Shown here: one piece after another, positions 11,835 through 23,800 of the stretch | Numbering within the stretch: the first letter of the stretch is position 1 | Layout of the letters: every line of letters starts with the position of its first letter | Origin: Micropterix aruncella | Lineage: Eukaryota; Arthropoda; Insecta; Lepidoptera; Micropterigidae | Length of the DNA: 64,000 bases | Assembly: GCA_944548615.1 (NCBI GenBank) | Contig: OX155973.1 | Location: 20,143,228-20,207,227 of the forward strand | Reading direction: 5' to 3' | Translations under genes and position numbers: made by a program | Notes under the pieces: generated by a model | Databases searched by the model: none | What the model saw: the letters and a program-made list of their open reading frames with translations, nothing else | Told to the model about the DNA's origin: nothing

Positions 11835-14800
11835 GTAATGAATATTACAATACAATATTTATACAGGTAATTTTAATTAACTGACATCCTTGAAGTGCGT
11901 GAATCAGTACCGGAACTTACCACCCGTTCACTCCCCCGGCTTTGAAGGGGGGTGGTAAGGTGAACGCTCGCTCGGGGTGCTCGCCTACCGCAGAGGCAAA
12001 TCCACGGAAACCGCTCTGCTCTACCTAGTAGACGGAGTGGAAAAGGCATTGGAAGACAAACAAATCGCAGTATGCGCATTTTTAGACATTGAGGGCGCCT
12101 TCGAGAAAACCCCAATTAAATCACTGGTGAAGGGGCTAGAGTCAAAACAAGTTGACAACACCACAACCAGATGGGTGAAAGCGATGCTCTCAAACCGCAC
12201 GGCCAAGGTAGCTCTTCACGGAACAAACCTTGAAGTCACCACTACAAGAGGCTGCCCGCAGGGAGGCGTACTCTCGCCCCTACTATGGACTCTTGCAATA
12301 GATCAACTCCTGCATAGGATGGCAGAGGCCAGGATAGACACACAGGGCTATGCTGATGACCTAGTAGTCATTGTCCGGGGCTTCTGCCAAAACACGATCT
12401 CACACATGATGCAAAAAGCATTAACAATCGTTAGCAATTGGTGCAGAGAGAACGAATTATCGGTCAACGCCGATAAGACCGTCCTCGTGCCATTTACCAA
12501 CAAACGTCAACTAGGTGGACTAAAAATGCCATTCCTAAACCACAGGCAGATTCCTTTCTCCAAGGAAGTAAAGTATCTGGGAGTCACGCTCGACCAGAGA
12601 CTCACCTGGAACAGCCACCTAGACAAAACAATTCAAAAAGCTAAAAGTGCTTTGGGTATAAGCAGAAGACTGGCAGGGAAAAACTGGGGCCTTAACCCCA
12701 AGATCTCCCACTGGCTATACACTGCCATTGTGAGGCCGATAATCTCGTACGCCTCGGTGGTATGGTGCAACAAAGCCACCCAGAAAACTGTGATTACCAA
12801 ACTAAACAATATCCAAAGGACGGCGTGCCTCATGACAACTGGCGCAATGTCCTCCACTCCCGGAGCAGCTCTAGATGCACTGCTGAACTTACCGCCCCTA
12901 CACATTCATTTGCAACTGGTGGCGAAAGCCAGCATGTACAGGCTATCTGCCCGAGAGAAGGTAAACTGGATCTCACAAGCACTAAGATCAGTTCATGACT
13001 CAGTCAGTGAAAATCCAACCCTCAACATGGTATCAGACACCATGCTCCCACTCCTAAACTTTGGAAAACTTTTTACAGTGGAACTGCCGCCCAGAGACGA
13101 CTGGCTAAAAAGCCAACTGCAATGGGAAGCCGGTAGCCTTAAATGGTATACTGATGGGTCCAAATCGGGACTTGACGTAGGCTGTGGTATATATGGAGAG
13201 CGACCAAACTTCGAAAGAAGTTTGGTCGCTGCACTTCGAGAAGTTTGTTAAAATACGCCTCCATATTCCAAGCGGAGGTTTACGCCATTATTGAATGTGC
13301 GGATATCAATCTCCAAAAGGACTACGCCAACCACCGTATCTATATCCACTCGGATAGCAAAGCAGCTCTTATGGCACTGGCCTCGAATACCATTAATTCA
13401 AAGCTAGTGCAAAACTGCATATCACTACTGAATTCCCTGGGCGAAAAGAACAGGGTAATTCTAAGATGGGTTCCCGGCCATGCAGGAATCGACGGAAATG
13501 AAAAAACCGACGAACTTGCTAGGACGGGAGCAAAGGGAACGTTATACGGCCCTGAACCTTGCTGTGGCGTACCAAAAAGCCTTGCAAACCTAATGCTCAA
13601 ACAAATGTGTTTAGAACAATCCTGCATCCTGTGTTCCAAAGCGCTTATTAAGGCTTACGACCGTAAGACGGCCAGTGAGGCCCTATCGTTAAATAGGAAC
13701 AATCTACGCATACTAGTGAGGTCGCTCACGGGGCATTGTGGCCTGAACAAACACATGTTCAACCTCAAACTCAGAGACACAAAAATGTGCAGGTTCTGCC
13801 AAGGGGCAGAGGAAACTCCCCAGCACGTCATGTGCGAGTGCGGCCCGCTGATGCGAGAAAGATACACCCACTTGGGTGGTCACTACCTCCAACCTGAGGA
13901 GGTAAAACACTCTGGTGCCAAAAGCCTGCTGCGGTTCTTAAATGACACGAGGCTTAGCGCTGAACTGTAGTAGGTGGCGAACACAATAGATCAGCAATGG
14001 TCGCAGTGTTACAAGGCTCATAAAGACCTTAGAAAAGCCCCACTCAACAAATAAAAAAAAAAAGGTGAATGCTCACATGTAGCAAGACAGCTGTCCTAAA
14101 CCTACCACAGTCGTTAGTCTGTAATTCACCGCTCACCCCCCAGAAGTGTAATAATGGTAATATGATGGGCCCGACTCCGGTTGGCAAATTCGATGGCAGC
14201 TTTCTTTGTATTTTATTTATTCAAATTCAAAAATCAATTTGATATTTTCAAACAGTTTGAGAAGCATTATCAAAAAATTGCCATTGTCTGTGACGCAGAG
14301 CAATATAGCGTCTAGCGCATTCAGTGCGCGGAGTTACGCGCAATAATGTTTATCTTATACGCTTAATTTCCTGTGTTTAGTAATGATCCATTACAGTGTG
14401 GAATTTTCACTCGTGCAATTAGATTTTCGGCATAAAAGTTTCTTTTCAGTGATCAGTGCAGTTGGATACATGACTGGTCCACAGGCTTATTTTGCTTGGT
14501 CCATCGCCGGTTGATTGCATACAAATTATTTTATGTTTGTACCCTTGTTTTTCCGCTTCGCTTTGCGATTATGCGATAATTATTGTAATTTTATTTACAT
14601 CACGATTGTATAGGGTTTTCCAATAAGGGCAGATCGATGTCGACAACTAGAGCTGTCACCTCAGGAAGTTTTAACAATTAGTCGTTCTGTCTCCCTGAAG
14701 TGAGCGCAGAAGACTTGGACAAAACAGTCCACCGTCAAGCTCCACCACATGCCCGTAAGAGACCAACGCTTTAACCGCGAGATAGCCAGGAGTGTTTCCC

Positions 14801-17800
14801 AGCTGGCTTACACTCACGCCCTTACTTCCAATAGCGACCAGATTACTCCAGTCTCTCGATTGGTTACGAGTTCGAGGTCGCTTGCGCGGTCCTCTCCCTT
14901 ACGAAACGGTGTATACCGAATCTATCGTGGACCATGGCATCCTTTGCCCGGCTGTTCACCCAGGATCGGGTAGCCGATGGTCGTTTCAAGAGCAGTCGCC
15001 GTAAGGTCCGCAACCACCCCCGCTCTATAGGAAATAGTACTGCTTCCAGACTCAGAGTGCGCAATCGATTGGCTTATGCCGCACGGTGCGCAGACCGTCC
15101 AGGAGCGCTAGAAGATTGATTCCTAGGGGAAACTAATCCTAAGGCCAGAGTCCTACCCAGGCTCGCGCTCATGCACTAAAGTTTTAACTTGCTGCTTAAT
15201 TGAGTAACTTGCCATGGTGATTTAGCATCATTGACTGAATAATAAATAACATATTTAACCCGCTGAGCACGTAACATCCATTTGGGGACATGTATGGCGG
15301 CCGCCTACAATCCGTAACATCCGATTTTGGATATCGCGCTCGCCGCTGCGAAAAATGCAATTTACGATTCGAATCGTCGTACTTAATGCTTTCTGACCGC
15401 GGGACGACATGGCCAAATAATCTTTCATTCGCCGGCCAACGAAAATAAAACCGATCGCCGATTTAAAAAGTCAGCATTAGACGTCAAAACACCAGTCTTG
15501 ATCGGCCACCCCGCGGCGGCGTATAGTTCCGCGAAATGTTTGTTTTGTGAAGTGTTTTGTGGATATAAGTGCAGTGTATACCGGATAAAAGTGAGTAATT
15601 TCCATTTTTTAGTAGTTTAAGCATTAGGATTAGTCAATTTAGACAGTCCATTTGCTGTTTTTCACGAATTTTCGAAGAAAACACTTTGGCAACAACATAC
15701 GGCTCGCGAAAAAATGGCCGTTTTTATTTTGTAATGTTTGTGAAATATTCCGATATATCGCGAAACATGACGTAATGTCGCTTTAATTTACTAATAAAAT
15801 AGGTATTGCTTCATTTACATCCTAAGTTATCACATAATTAGGCGTATTTTGAACATTATATGTTGTTTTCTAATATGGCTCGCGAAAATGAAACTTGTTT
15901 TGATAATTACTATGAGAGAAAAAAGTGCGATTTTCCATAGTTTTTCGATGAAATGTGACTCTTTGGAGTATAGTAATTAGTTATTAGACATATAATAAGT
16001 CTATGATAAGACAATATAATTGAAAAAATCTAACGAATTTTATATTATGAATTTAATTTTATATTCAAAGTTTATTATTAGGTTCGGACGCGGAAACTCT
16101 CAAAACTTTAGATTTTTCTATAATATCAGACAAAGCTCAAAGTTCTGGTGTGATTTCTAAGAAGAAGTGATGTAGTAATAAAGTTATTTTGAAAGAATTT
16201 CATATAAAAAAATACCATAAGTAGTCACAAATTAAAAATTAAAAAATTTTTTTTTTACGAGAATACATAAAATTTTTCTTGGCTGAATAAATAAATATTT
16301 TTTCCGTATTTTTGTATGCAAACAAGTAAAAAAAAATATCGTTTTGGTAAAGCATTTAATAAAGAACATACACCCTTGTGCAAATTAATGTGGACAAAGC
16401 ATATTTTTCATACTGGTAAAGATTTTGCTTCACGTTTTGTTATGTCAACAATATTAGCAGCTGTCAACGTCACATTAGTGTCAGGTAACCTCAATCAATC
16501 ACACAGGTGTGTTGTTGCATGAGTAGTTTACAAATTTTTGAGTGTTTCGACTTTTTGGCGATACGTCTGAGATTTTTTACTTTTTCTTTAGTTTTCAGTG
16601 ACAGTTTGGGTGTATATGAGTAATAGATATTTCAATAGAAGTTCGTTCTAAGGTTATTACACTATCTGAACATACTGAAAAGACTCAAAGGCAGATTTTA
16701 GAAGAGTGTGGCATTTCTAAAAGTGCAGTTAACAAACTGATCAAACTCAATCGAGAAACTGACTCAATTTCACCACGAAGAGAGGGAAATGTGGCCGATA
16801 AAGAAAAACTACCAAGAAAGATGATATGTTTTTGTTGAGGAACAGTAAAATATACTCCACAAAGACCAGCGAAGACTTACAGAGATAGTTAGCTGTTACT
16901 GGGACAAGTGTACATGCCTCGACAGTACGGCGTCGTCTGCTAGAAGTTGGGCGAAAGGCTCGAACACCCCTTAAGAAGCAACTCTTAACTGCTGTGATGA
17001 AGAAGAAAAGGATGGTTTAGGCACAGAAATTTAAAGGGTGGAATCAAGATGACTGGAAAAAGGTGTTGTTTCCAGATGAAAGCCATTTCTTTGTCCAGGG
17101 TATGCGTCATCAGTTTGTACGCCGGACCGATGGTGAATCACTTTCATTAGCTAACATTCAGCAATCAGGTAAACACCCCGTGAAGCAAATGTTTTGGGGC
17201 TGTTTCTCCTTTAATGGTACAGGACCATTGGTACCCATCATAGGGATGATAAAAAGTGAAAAATACATAAAGGATTTGCAAAATAGAATGGTCCCTGAGC
17301 TTTCAAAAATAAATTTGGAAACCCCCATTTTCCAACAAGACCTGGCACCTTGCCATTCATCGATGATTGTGAAAAAAATCTTCACTGGCAATGGGATAAA
17401 CGTTTTTGATTGGCCTGGCAACTCATTGGACCTCAATCCAATTGAGAATGTGTGGTCTATCTGCAAGACAAGGCCCAGAAAGATGGACTGCACAACGAAA
17501 ACCAACTTGATCGAGTCAGTGATTTAAGTGTGGCCTCAGGATCCAAAAATTCAAACAACTGCAAATCGCTGGTAGAATCAATGCCGAAATGCATTAATAT
17601 GGTGATGCAAGCCAAGGGGGGACATATCAAATATTAATTTTATGACATTGTATCTGATTGTATTTTTTGTAAGAATAAAACACTTTTTTAAAGAAAAAAT
17701 GTTTTGTCCACATTAATTTGCACAAGGGTGTAACTGTATTTACAATTTTTGATATTTACAAAAACTGTATTTACAAAAAAATCGAAATGATTTTATAGGC

Positions 17801-20800
17801 GAGTTTTTTCAGTTTGCCAATTTTGTAATATTTATTCATTATTATCTTAATTGTTTTACGAGATAAGGTTATAATGTTTTATATGTCAAATTTCAATGCG
17901 ATCATTTTGATCTTTATCTTTTTTTAATACGTTTAGTGGTTTATAAGTTATGATCGTTTTTCTCAAGGCCGTTGACTCGCGTCGATTTTTTGCGCGAATA
18001 TGTCGCGCGCAAAAGTGATAGGTGAGTTTTTACCTCGCAACAGGAGGGGTTAACAGATGCCGCCAAAGACTGTCAACATCGACCCACCCTTATTGAAAAA
18101 ACGTATATCAATATTTTAATTTTATTAACGCCATTTCTTGGTTACTTGTGCTACTATTGTAAAATGTAATAATTGTGAGCTCACTATATATAGTAATTCC
18201 ACCGCTAGATAGGAAACTGTGTTTTTTTTCTTTATTGATTTGTTCTAAATTATTGTTTTCTCTACTATTTGGTATACTTTAGCCCTCTTTTATTTCTAAA
18301 CGTAAACGTTCCCAAACGACTTGTTTATCTTTTTAGATCAGAGCCAGCGCCTCTAGCTTTGCTTTGCGACTATTGTGAAATATAATTGTGACCTCACCAG
18401 ATTTTGTTTATGCTGAAGCGCGCGCAACTCATCAAACTGTATTTAAAAAAAACTAGTTTTTTGAATCAAAAAAACTTTTTTGCGAACAAATTATTTTTAA
18501 AAGTTGCTTATATTTTGATACTGATTCACCGGTTAGTTAAAACTCATCTCATGAATTGACTTTTTATCACAAACTCTGATTGTGAGCCAATGCATTGACT
18601 GGGAGGTCGGTTGAGTCGCACCCTGGATTGTAAATAGGGGGCACCACCGCCGATTGCAGTTTGCCGGGCTATTTAGGGTTGGTTAGAAGAGATTGTCATA
18701 TGACATTAAACCCGACCATTGTGAAATTTCACAATAAAGAGTATAAACAAACAAAGTTTGTCTTGAAGGTCAGACCAAGTATTTCAGAGAAACCGCTATC
18801 TGCACACATCACCGGAGACTTCCATGATGATGATCAAACTGCATTGCGACAGCTTGTCGAGAAGACCACCTGAGATCGTTTCAAATTGAAGAGACGAAGT
18901 CGTCACAAAGACATCCGATTTGAATCAACAGCGATACTTTATTTTTATGAATTTATAATTATTTACTAATGACCGTCGCTGTTGATTTCTGGATCCAAAC
19001 CGACGGCTGCTGCCGAGGCGCCTACTTTTATTCGACGTCTCACAGTGGCGTTGCCCTTGTAAAAAAAAAAATAGACGTAAATAAAATAGACGGAAATAAA
19101 ATGGACGGAATTATAATAGACAGAAATAAAATAAAATAAAAAGACGGAAATAAAGAAAGACGGAAATTGAGCCCCTCTGATACGATCAAGACCATTTCCA
19201 GGTTGAAGTCTGTCTGTATGTCTGTCTGTATATCTGTCTGTGTCTGTATTTCCCCACGATAGAACAAATTCTCAAATCAGATTGAGCTGAAATTTGGTAT
19301 GCAGGCATCATTTGGACATGGTTCATGGCCATCATTTGGAAAAGGTTGTGGTTGAAATCAGTCCATCAGGGGGAGCACTAGTCATATATCAGTCTCGAAA
19401 TATTGTACTTGTACACTTGAAATTTGGTAAACAGATCGTTGGACCGAAATCACATTGTGAATTTTTTGTTGGAACATCTCATATACAAGCTGCACTAATA
19501 ATATTTGAATTCCGCCATATATTTTAATAACATATTACACCAAGCTGCCTGAGACTAGTCGAGAAACGAACCGTGCTGCCTGAGGCATCGCAACGGGACT
19601 CAGACGGGTTCGTCCGCCCCCCGTGAGAGGGCACTCATCGCTTTTATTTATTAAATTAAAATTCAGATGAAATTAGTCCTTAGCTACTTACCGGGAAAGT
19701 CTTGGGGTAACACAACCGATGTTTTCCTGGAGTTGGCGATGGGCTCGTTGCTTTCGAGGCGTCTGAAGGGACCTTTCGGAAGAAGGTAATCAAAAATAGC
19801 ATTGCATCTTTTTTGGTCAATTTGGTACATAAATGCTGTATATAATACAAATTGTCCCATCTTACCTAATAATTAATCGTGTCCATCATGTATATTATAT
19901 ATTTATAAAGTATGTTTGGAGGCCAGCCGAAAAGGCTACGTGCGGATCTGTCAAAGACCGATCGGCCTTTTGCAGTAGTTATCAGATCTGCACGTAGCCA
20001 TTTCGACTGGCCTCTATATATATTATATAAATATATAATATGCATGACTAAGCAGATGAATTATTACGTAACAATAACAATTCTCTCTTGGCTGCTGCCA
20101 TTAAGGATGCGAGACAGCACGAACGCCAAATCAATGTATGCTGGCTCGACCTAAAGAATGCCTTTGGGTCAGTTCGGCACAGTCTCCTTCACTTTGCGCT
20201 CCGCTGGTACAACTTCTCACCTGTGGTGCGTGACATTGTAGCCTCCTACTACAACTGTCTGACGTTCCATGTCAAAACGCAAGAATGGACTACCCGCTCT
20301 ATATCATATTCAATTGGACTGTTTCAGGGCTGTTGCCTTTCTCCAACGATATTCAATATCGTTTTCAATATGCTGCTGGAAAGCCTGACCCAGTTCGACA
20401 AGAAGTGGGGTTACCGTTTTAAAACAGACGGCCAATACATATCGTCGTGCCTCGCTTTTGCCGACGACCTAACTTTTATCACCAGGAGCCCCAAGCAGCT
20501 TTCCCTGCTATTACAGAAAGTGGAGCTGTTCTGCGACTGGTCAGGCTGGATAAAAGTGAAGCCCTCCAAATGTTTTTGCCTTGGACTCGCCCGCATAGAC
20601 ACAAAATTTACGTCCTATGACCCAAAATTGGTCTATAAGGGCTCTATTATCTCCCTTATAGACCCAAATAACCACTTCAAATTTCATGGCAAAAAAATCA
20701 CCTGCCAGGGAAAAGACCTCTCTGGCGATCATGTTATAGAACATTTCAGTAGTTGCCTGGAAAAGATAGATGCATTGCTAATTTCTGGCCCTCGTAAGGC

Positions 20801-23800
20801 TTGGATCTATGACAACTATCTAACTTCACATTTGTCATGGCCCTTTCTTATTTACGATTTCACCAAAACCCAACTGTCTCGTCTGGATGCACTGGTGACA
20901 GCTAGTCTAAAATCCTGGTTGTCCTTAGCCAAACCAGCTGACCCCTCGACTCTCTTCAGGTCCAAACACAATTTTAGGCTAGCTCTAAAACTGCCCTCTC
21001 TGCTCTACGCCAACTCCAGAATAACCAAATATTCGATTCTAAGTAATTCCAAGGATCCGGCAATATCGAAGCACGTAGTAAGTGGCCGTAGTGAGTCAAA
21101 TGATCTACAAGCCCGCGTAGACTTCCACAAAAAGTTCCTTACTGGAATCAGCCAGAATGACACTGGTCTGGGGTATGGCAGTACAACCATGAGCGATGTG
21201 GACTTGAAGAAGTTTCTCTTGCGGGGAGATTACGACAGCAAAAGTATGGCTCATGCTATTGGCCTTCAATGCCAGAATGATTGGACATCAATTGGAGACT
21301 TTTGCATTCCTCCTCCAATGCACTGGAAAGTAATGTTGTATGACTGGACGCCAGAGATGCTTAAATTTTATTTAAATGCCTTTCAGCACACACTTCCAGA
21401 CCCCAGTAACCTCGCTCATTGGAGCTATGCCGAGCATAGTTCATGTCCCCTTTGTAGCAACACCCCTTGCACAGCTAGACATATTCTAGCTGGCTGCAAG
21501 GTGGCCTTGGATCAAGGACGGTACACTTACCACCACGACAAAGTCCTTGCTGTTATTCGCGAGGTACTTAGCCTCTCAGTGGCTCGTGCCAACAAGGGTT
21601 CCACAGTATCTTCCAAACCCCCAATACAGTTTGTGCGGGTTGGCTCTAAAGGCAAAAAACATCTCACTGCAAAACCTTTCTCAATAATCGAGAAAGCTTC
21701 AGATTGGATTATAGAGGTCGATTCGGTCTCTAAGCAGTATAAATTCCCTGAAAGTCTCGGATGCACAGCCCTCCGTCCAGATATAACTCTTTACTCTCTA
21801 TCTCGGAAGATGGTCCTTATCGTAGAATTAACTGTTCCATGGGAATCAAATATCCCAAAAGACCACGAGTACAAATTAAATAAATACCAGGACCTCGCAA
21901 ATGCCGTCACCCGGAATGGCTTCGCTGTTCACCATCACGCGGTGAAGGTGAACAGTGAAGCCATCTTTGTGAACTAAATCTTTGTTTTACCTTTTTAAAG
22001 ATCTTGGTCTCTCTAGGAAAATAATCAACTCCTTTCTAGAAAAAATATCTAAAACCGCGATTTCTGCATCTCAAATTCTATGGCTTCGAAGGGGGAGTGA
22101 ATGGGTGGTAAGGTGAACGCTCACATGTGGCAAGACAGCTGTCCTAAACCTACCACAGCCGGTTCGTAAGTCCGGAATCCACTGCTCACCCCCCAGAAGT
22201 GTAAAAAAAATTTGTATTATGATGGGCCCGACTCCGGTCGGTGAATTCCATGGCAGCTCCGTTTGTATTTTATTTATAAACTATATTATTTCTATTTAAC
22301 CCCTCCTCTCGCGAAGTAAAAATTCAGCTATCACTTTTGCGCGCGACATATTCGGGCGTAAAATCGACGCGACTCGACGACCTTGATACAAACGGCCATA
22401 ACTTGTAAACCACTACACCGATCATAAAAAGAATAACTGTAAAATGACCGCATTGAAATTTGAAATATATAACATTATAATTTTATCTCGTAAAACAATT
22501 AAGATAATAATGAATAAATATTACAAAATTGGCGAACTGAAAAAACTCGCCTATAAAATCATTTCGATTTTTTTGTCACAAAATACGTAAAATATGCAAA
22601 AATTGTAAATACAGTTATTTTCTTTATTAAATGCTTTACCAAAACCATTTTTTTTTGACTTATTTGCATACAAAAATATTTATTTATTCAGCCAAGAAAA
22701 TTTTTATGTATTCTCGTAAAAAAAAATTTTTTTAATTTTTAATTTGTGACTACTTATGGTATTTTTTTATATGAAATTCTTTCAAAATAACTTTATTACT
22801 ACATCACACTTCTTAGAAATCACACCAGAACTTTGAGCTTTGTCTGATATTACAGAAAAATCTAAAGTTTTGAGAGTTTGCACCCAAAACTTAATAATAA
22901 ACTTTGAATGCTCATAATATAAAATTCGTTAGATTTTTTCAATTATATTGTCTCATTATATAATTATTATATGCCTAATAACTAATTACTATACTCCAAA
23001 GAGTCAGATTTCATCGAAAAACTATGGAAAATCACACTTTTTTCTCTCATAGTAATTATCAAAACAAGTTTCTTTGCGCAAGTCATATTAGAAAACAATA
23101 TATAATGTTCAAAATACGCCTAATTATGTGATAACTTAGGATGTAAATGAAGCAATACCTATTTTGTTAGTAAATTAAAGCGACATTACGTCCAATTTCG
23201 CAATATATCGGGATAATTCACAAACGTTACAAAATAAAAACGTCATTTTTTCGGGAGGGATGTGTCGTCGCCGAAGTCTTTTGTTTAAAAATTCGTGAAA
23301 AACAGCAAATGCACTATCTCAAATGACTGATCCTCATTCCTTAACTACTTAAAAATGCAAATTACTCACTGTTCTCCAGTAAATAGCACAGAAACACTGC
23401 ACAAACACCGTTATATTACCGCACAAACACCGACTATACGCGGCCGTGAAAGAGGCCAGCGACCACTGGCGTTTGACGTTTCTGCTCACTTTTTAAATCG
23501 TTCTTCGATATTGCCAGACGGAAATCTTGAATTAAAGATATTTTGGCCATATCGTAGCGCCCTCAGAAAGTATATAGTATGGCGTGTCGAATAGTAAATT
23601 GCATTTTTCGCAGCGACGAGCGTTTGGTCCCGTATACGACGTTACGGAGTGTTAGGCGGCCGACCTTTGGTCCGCCAGGGGATGTTACGGAGCGACCGGG
23701 TTAAATACAAAATCAACCGAAAAAGATGCTGCGCCATTTCTGAGCGCGACGGCTGGCTTTCGAAAGGTTAAGCAAAAAAAAAGTTGACACGTATAATCTC

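Larger units (their letters stand above)
11970..14061 (+). mobile_element. 5'-truncated I-superfamily LINE (RT and RNase H)
   Basis: AAGGTGAACGCTC at 11957-11969 and AAGGTGAATGCTC at 14062-14074 form a 13-bp target-site duplication with one mismatch. The element starts in the RT at AYRRGKSTETAL and ends in a poly-A tail of about 11 bases at 14053-14063. It sits inside Ro60 intron 1 in sense orientation. Confidence 0.88.
11917..14212 (+). mobile_element. Relic 3' end of the RLE-type LINE, split by another LINE
   Basis: Segments 11917-11969 and 14062-14212 together match the 3' UTR of the LINE at 20066-22280 (GGTGGTAAGGTGAACGCTC, then GACAGCTGTCCTAAACCTAC and ATGATGGGCCCGACTCCGG). Before the sense part, 11919-11940 carries the same sequence inverted (CTTACCACCCGTTCACTCCC), a small twin-priming-like inversion. 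The insertion of the 11970-14061 LINE separates the two parts. Confidence 0.82.
15255..18053 (+). mobile_element. Large TTAA-flanked non-autonomous element (piggyBac-like), copy 1
   Basis: Bounded by TTAA at 15255-15258 and 18050-18053, with CCCG and GGGG just inside. A reversed copy lies at 22296-23704. Apart from an internal Tc1-like insertion (16371-17730) it is about 1.4 kb and has no transposase of its own. TTAA duplication with CCC..GGG ends is the hallmark of piggyBac-type mobilisation. It lies in Ro60 intron 1. Confidence 0.8.

Noticed and set aside
16316..16522. 68-residue frame across the Tc1-like left end
   Set aside because: It spans the junction between host element and transposon, so it cannot be an original gene.
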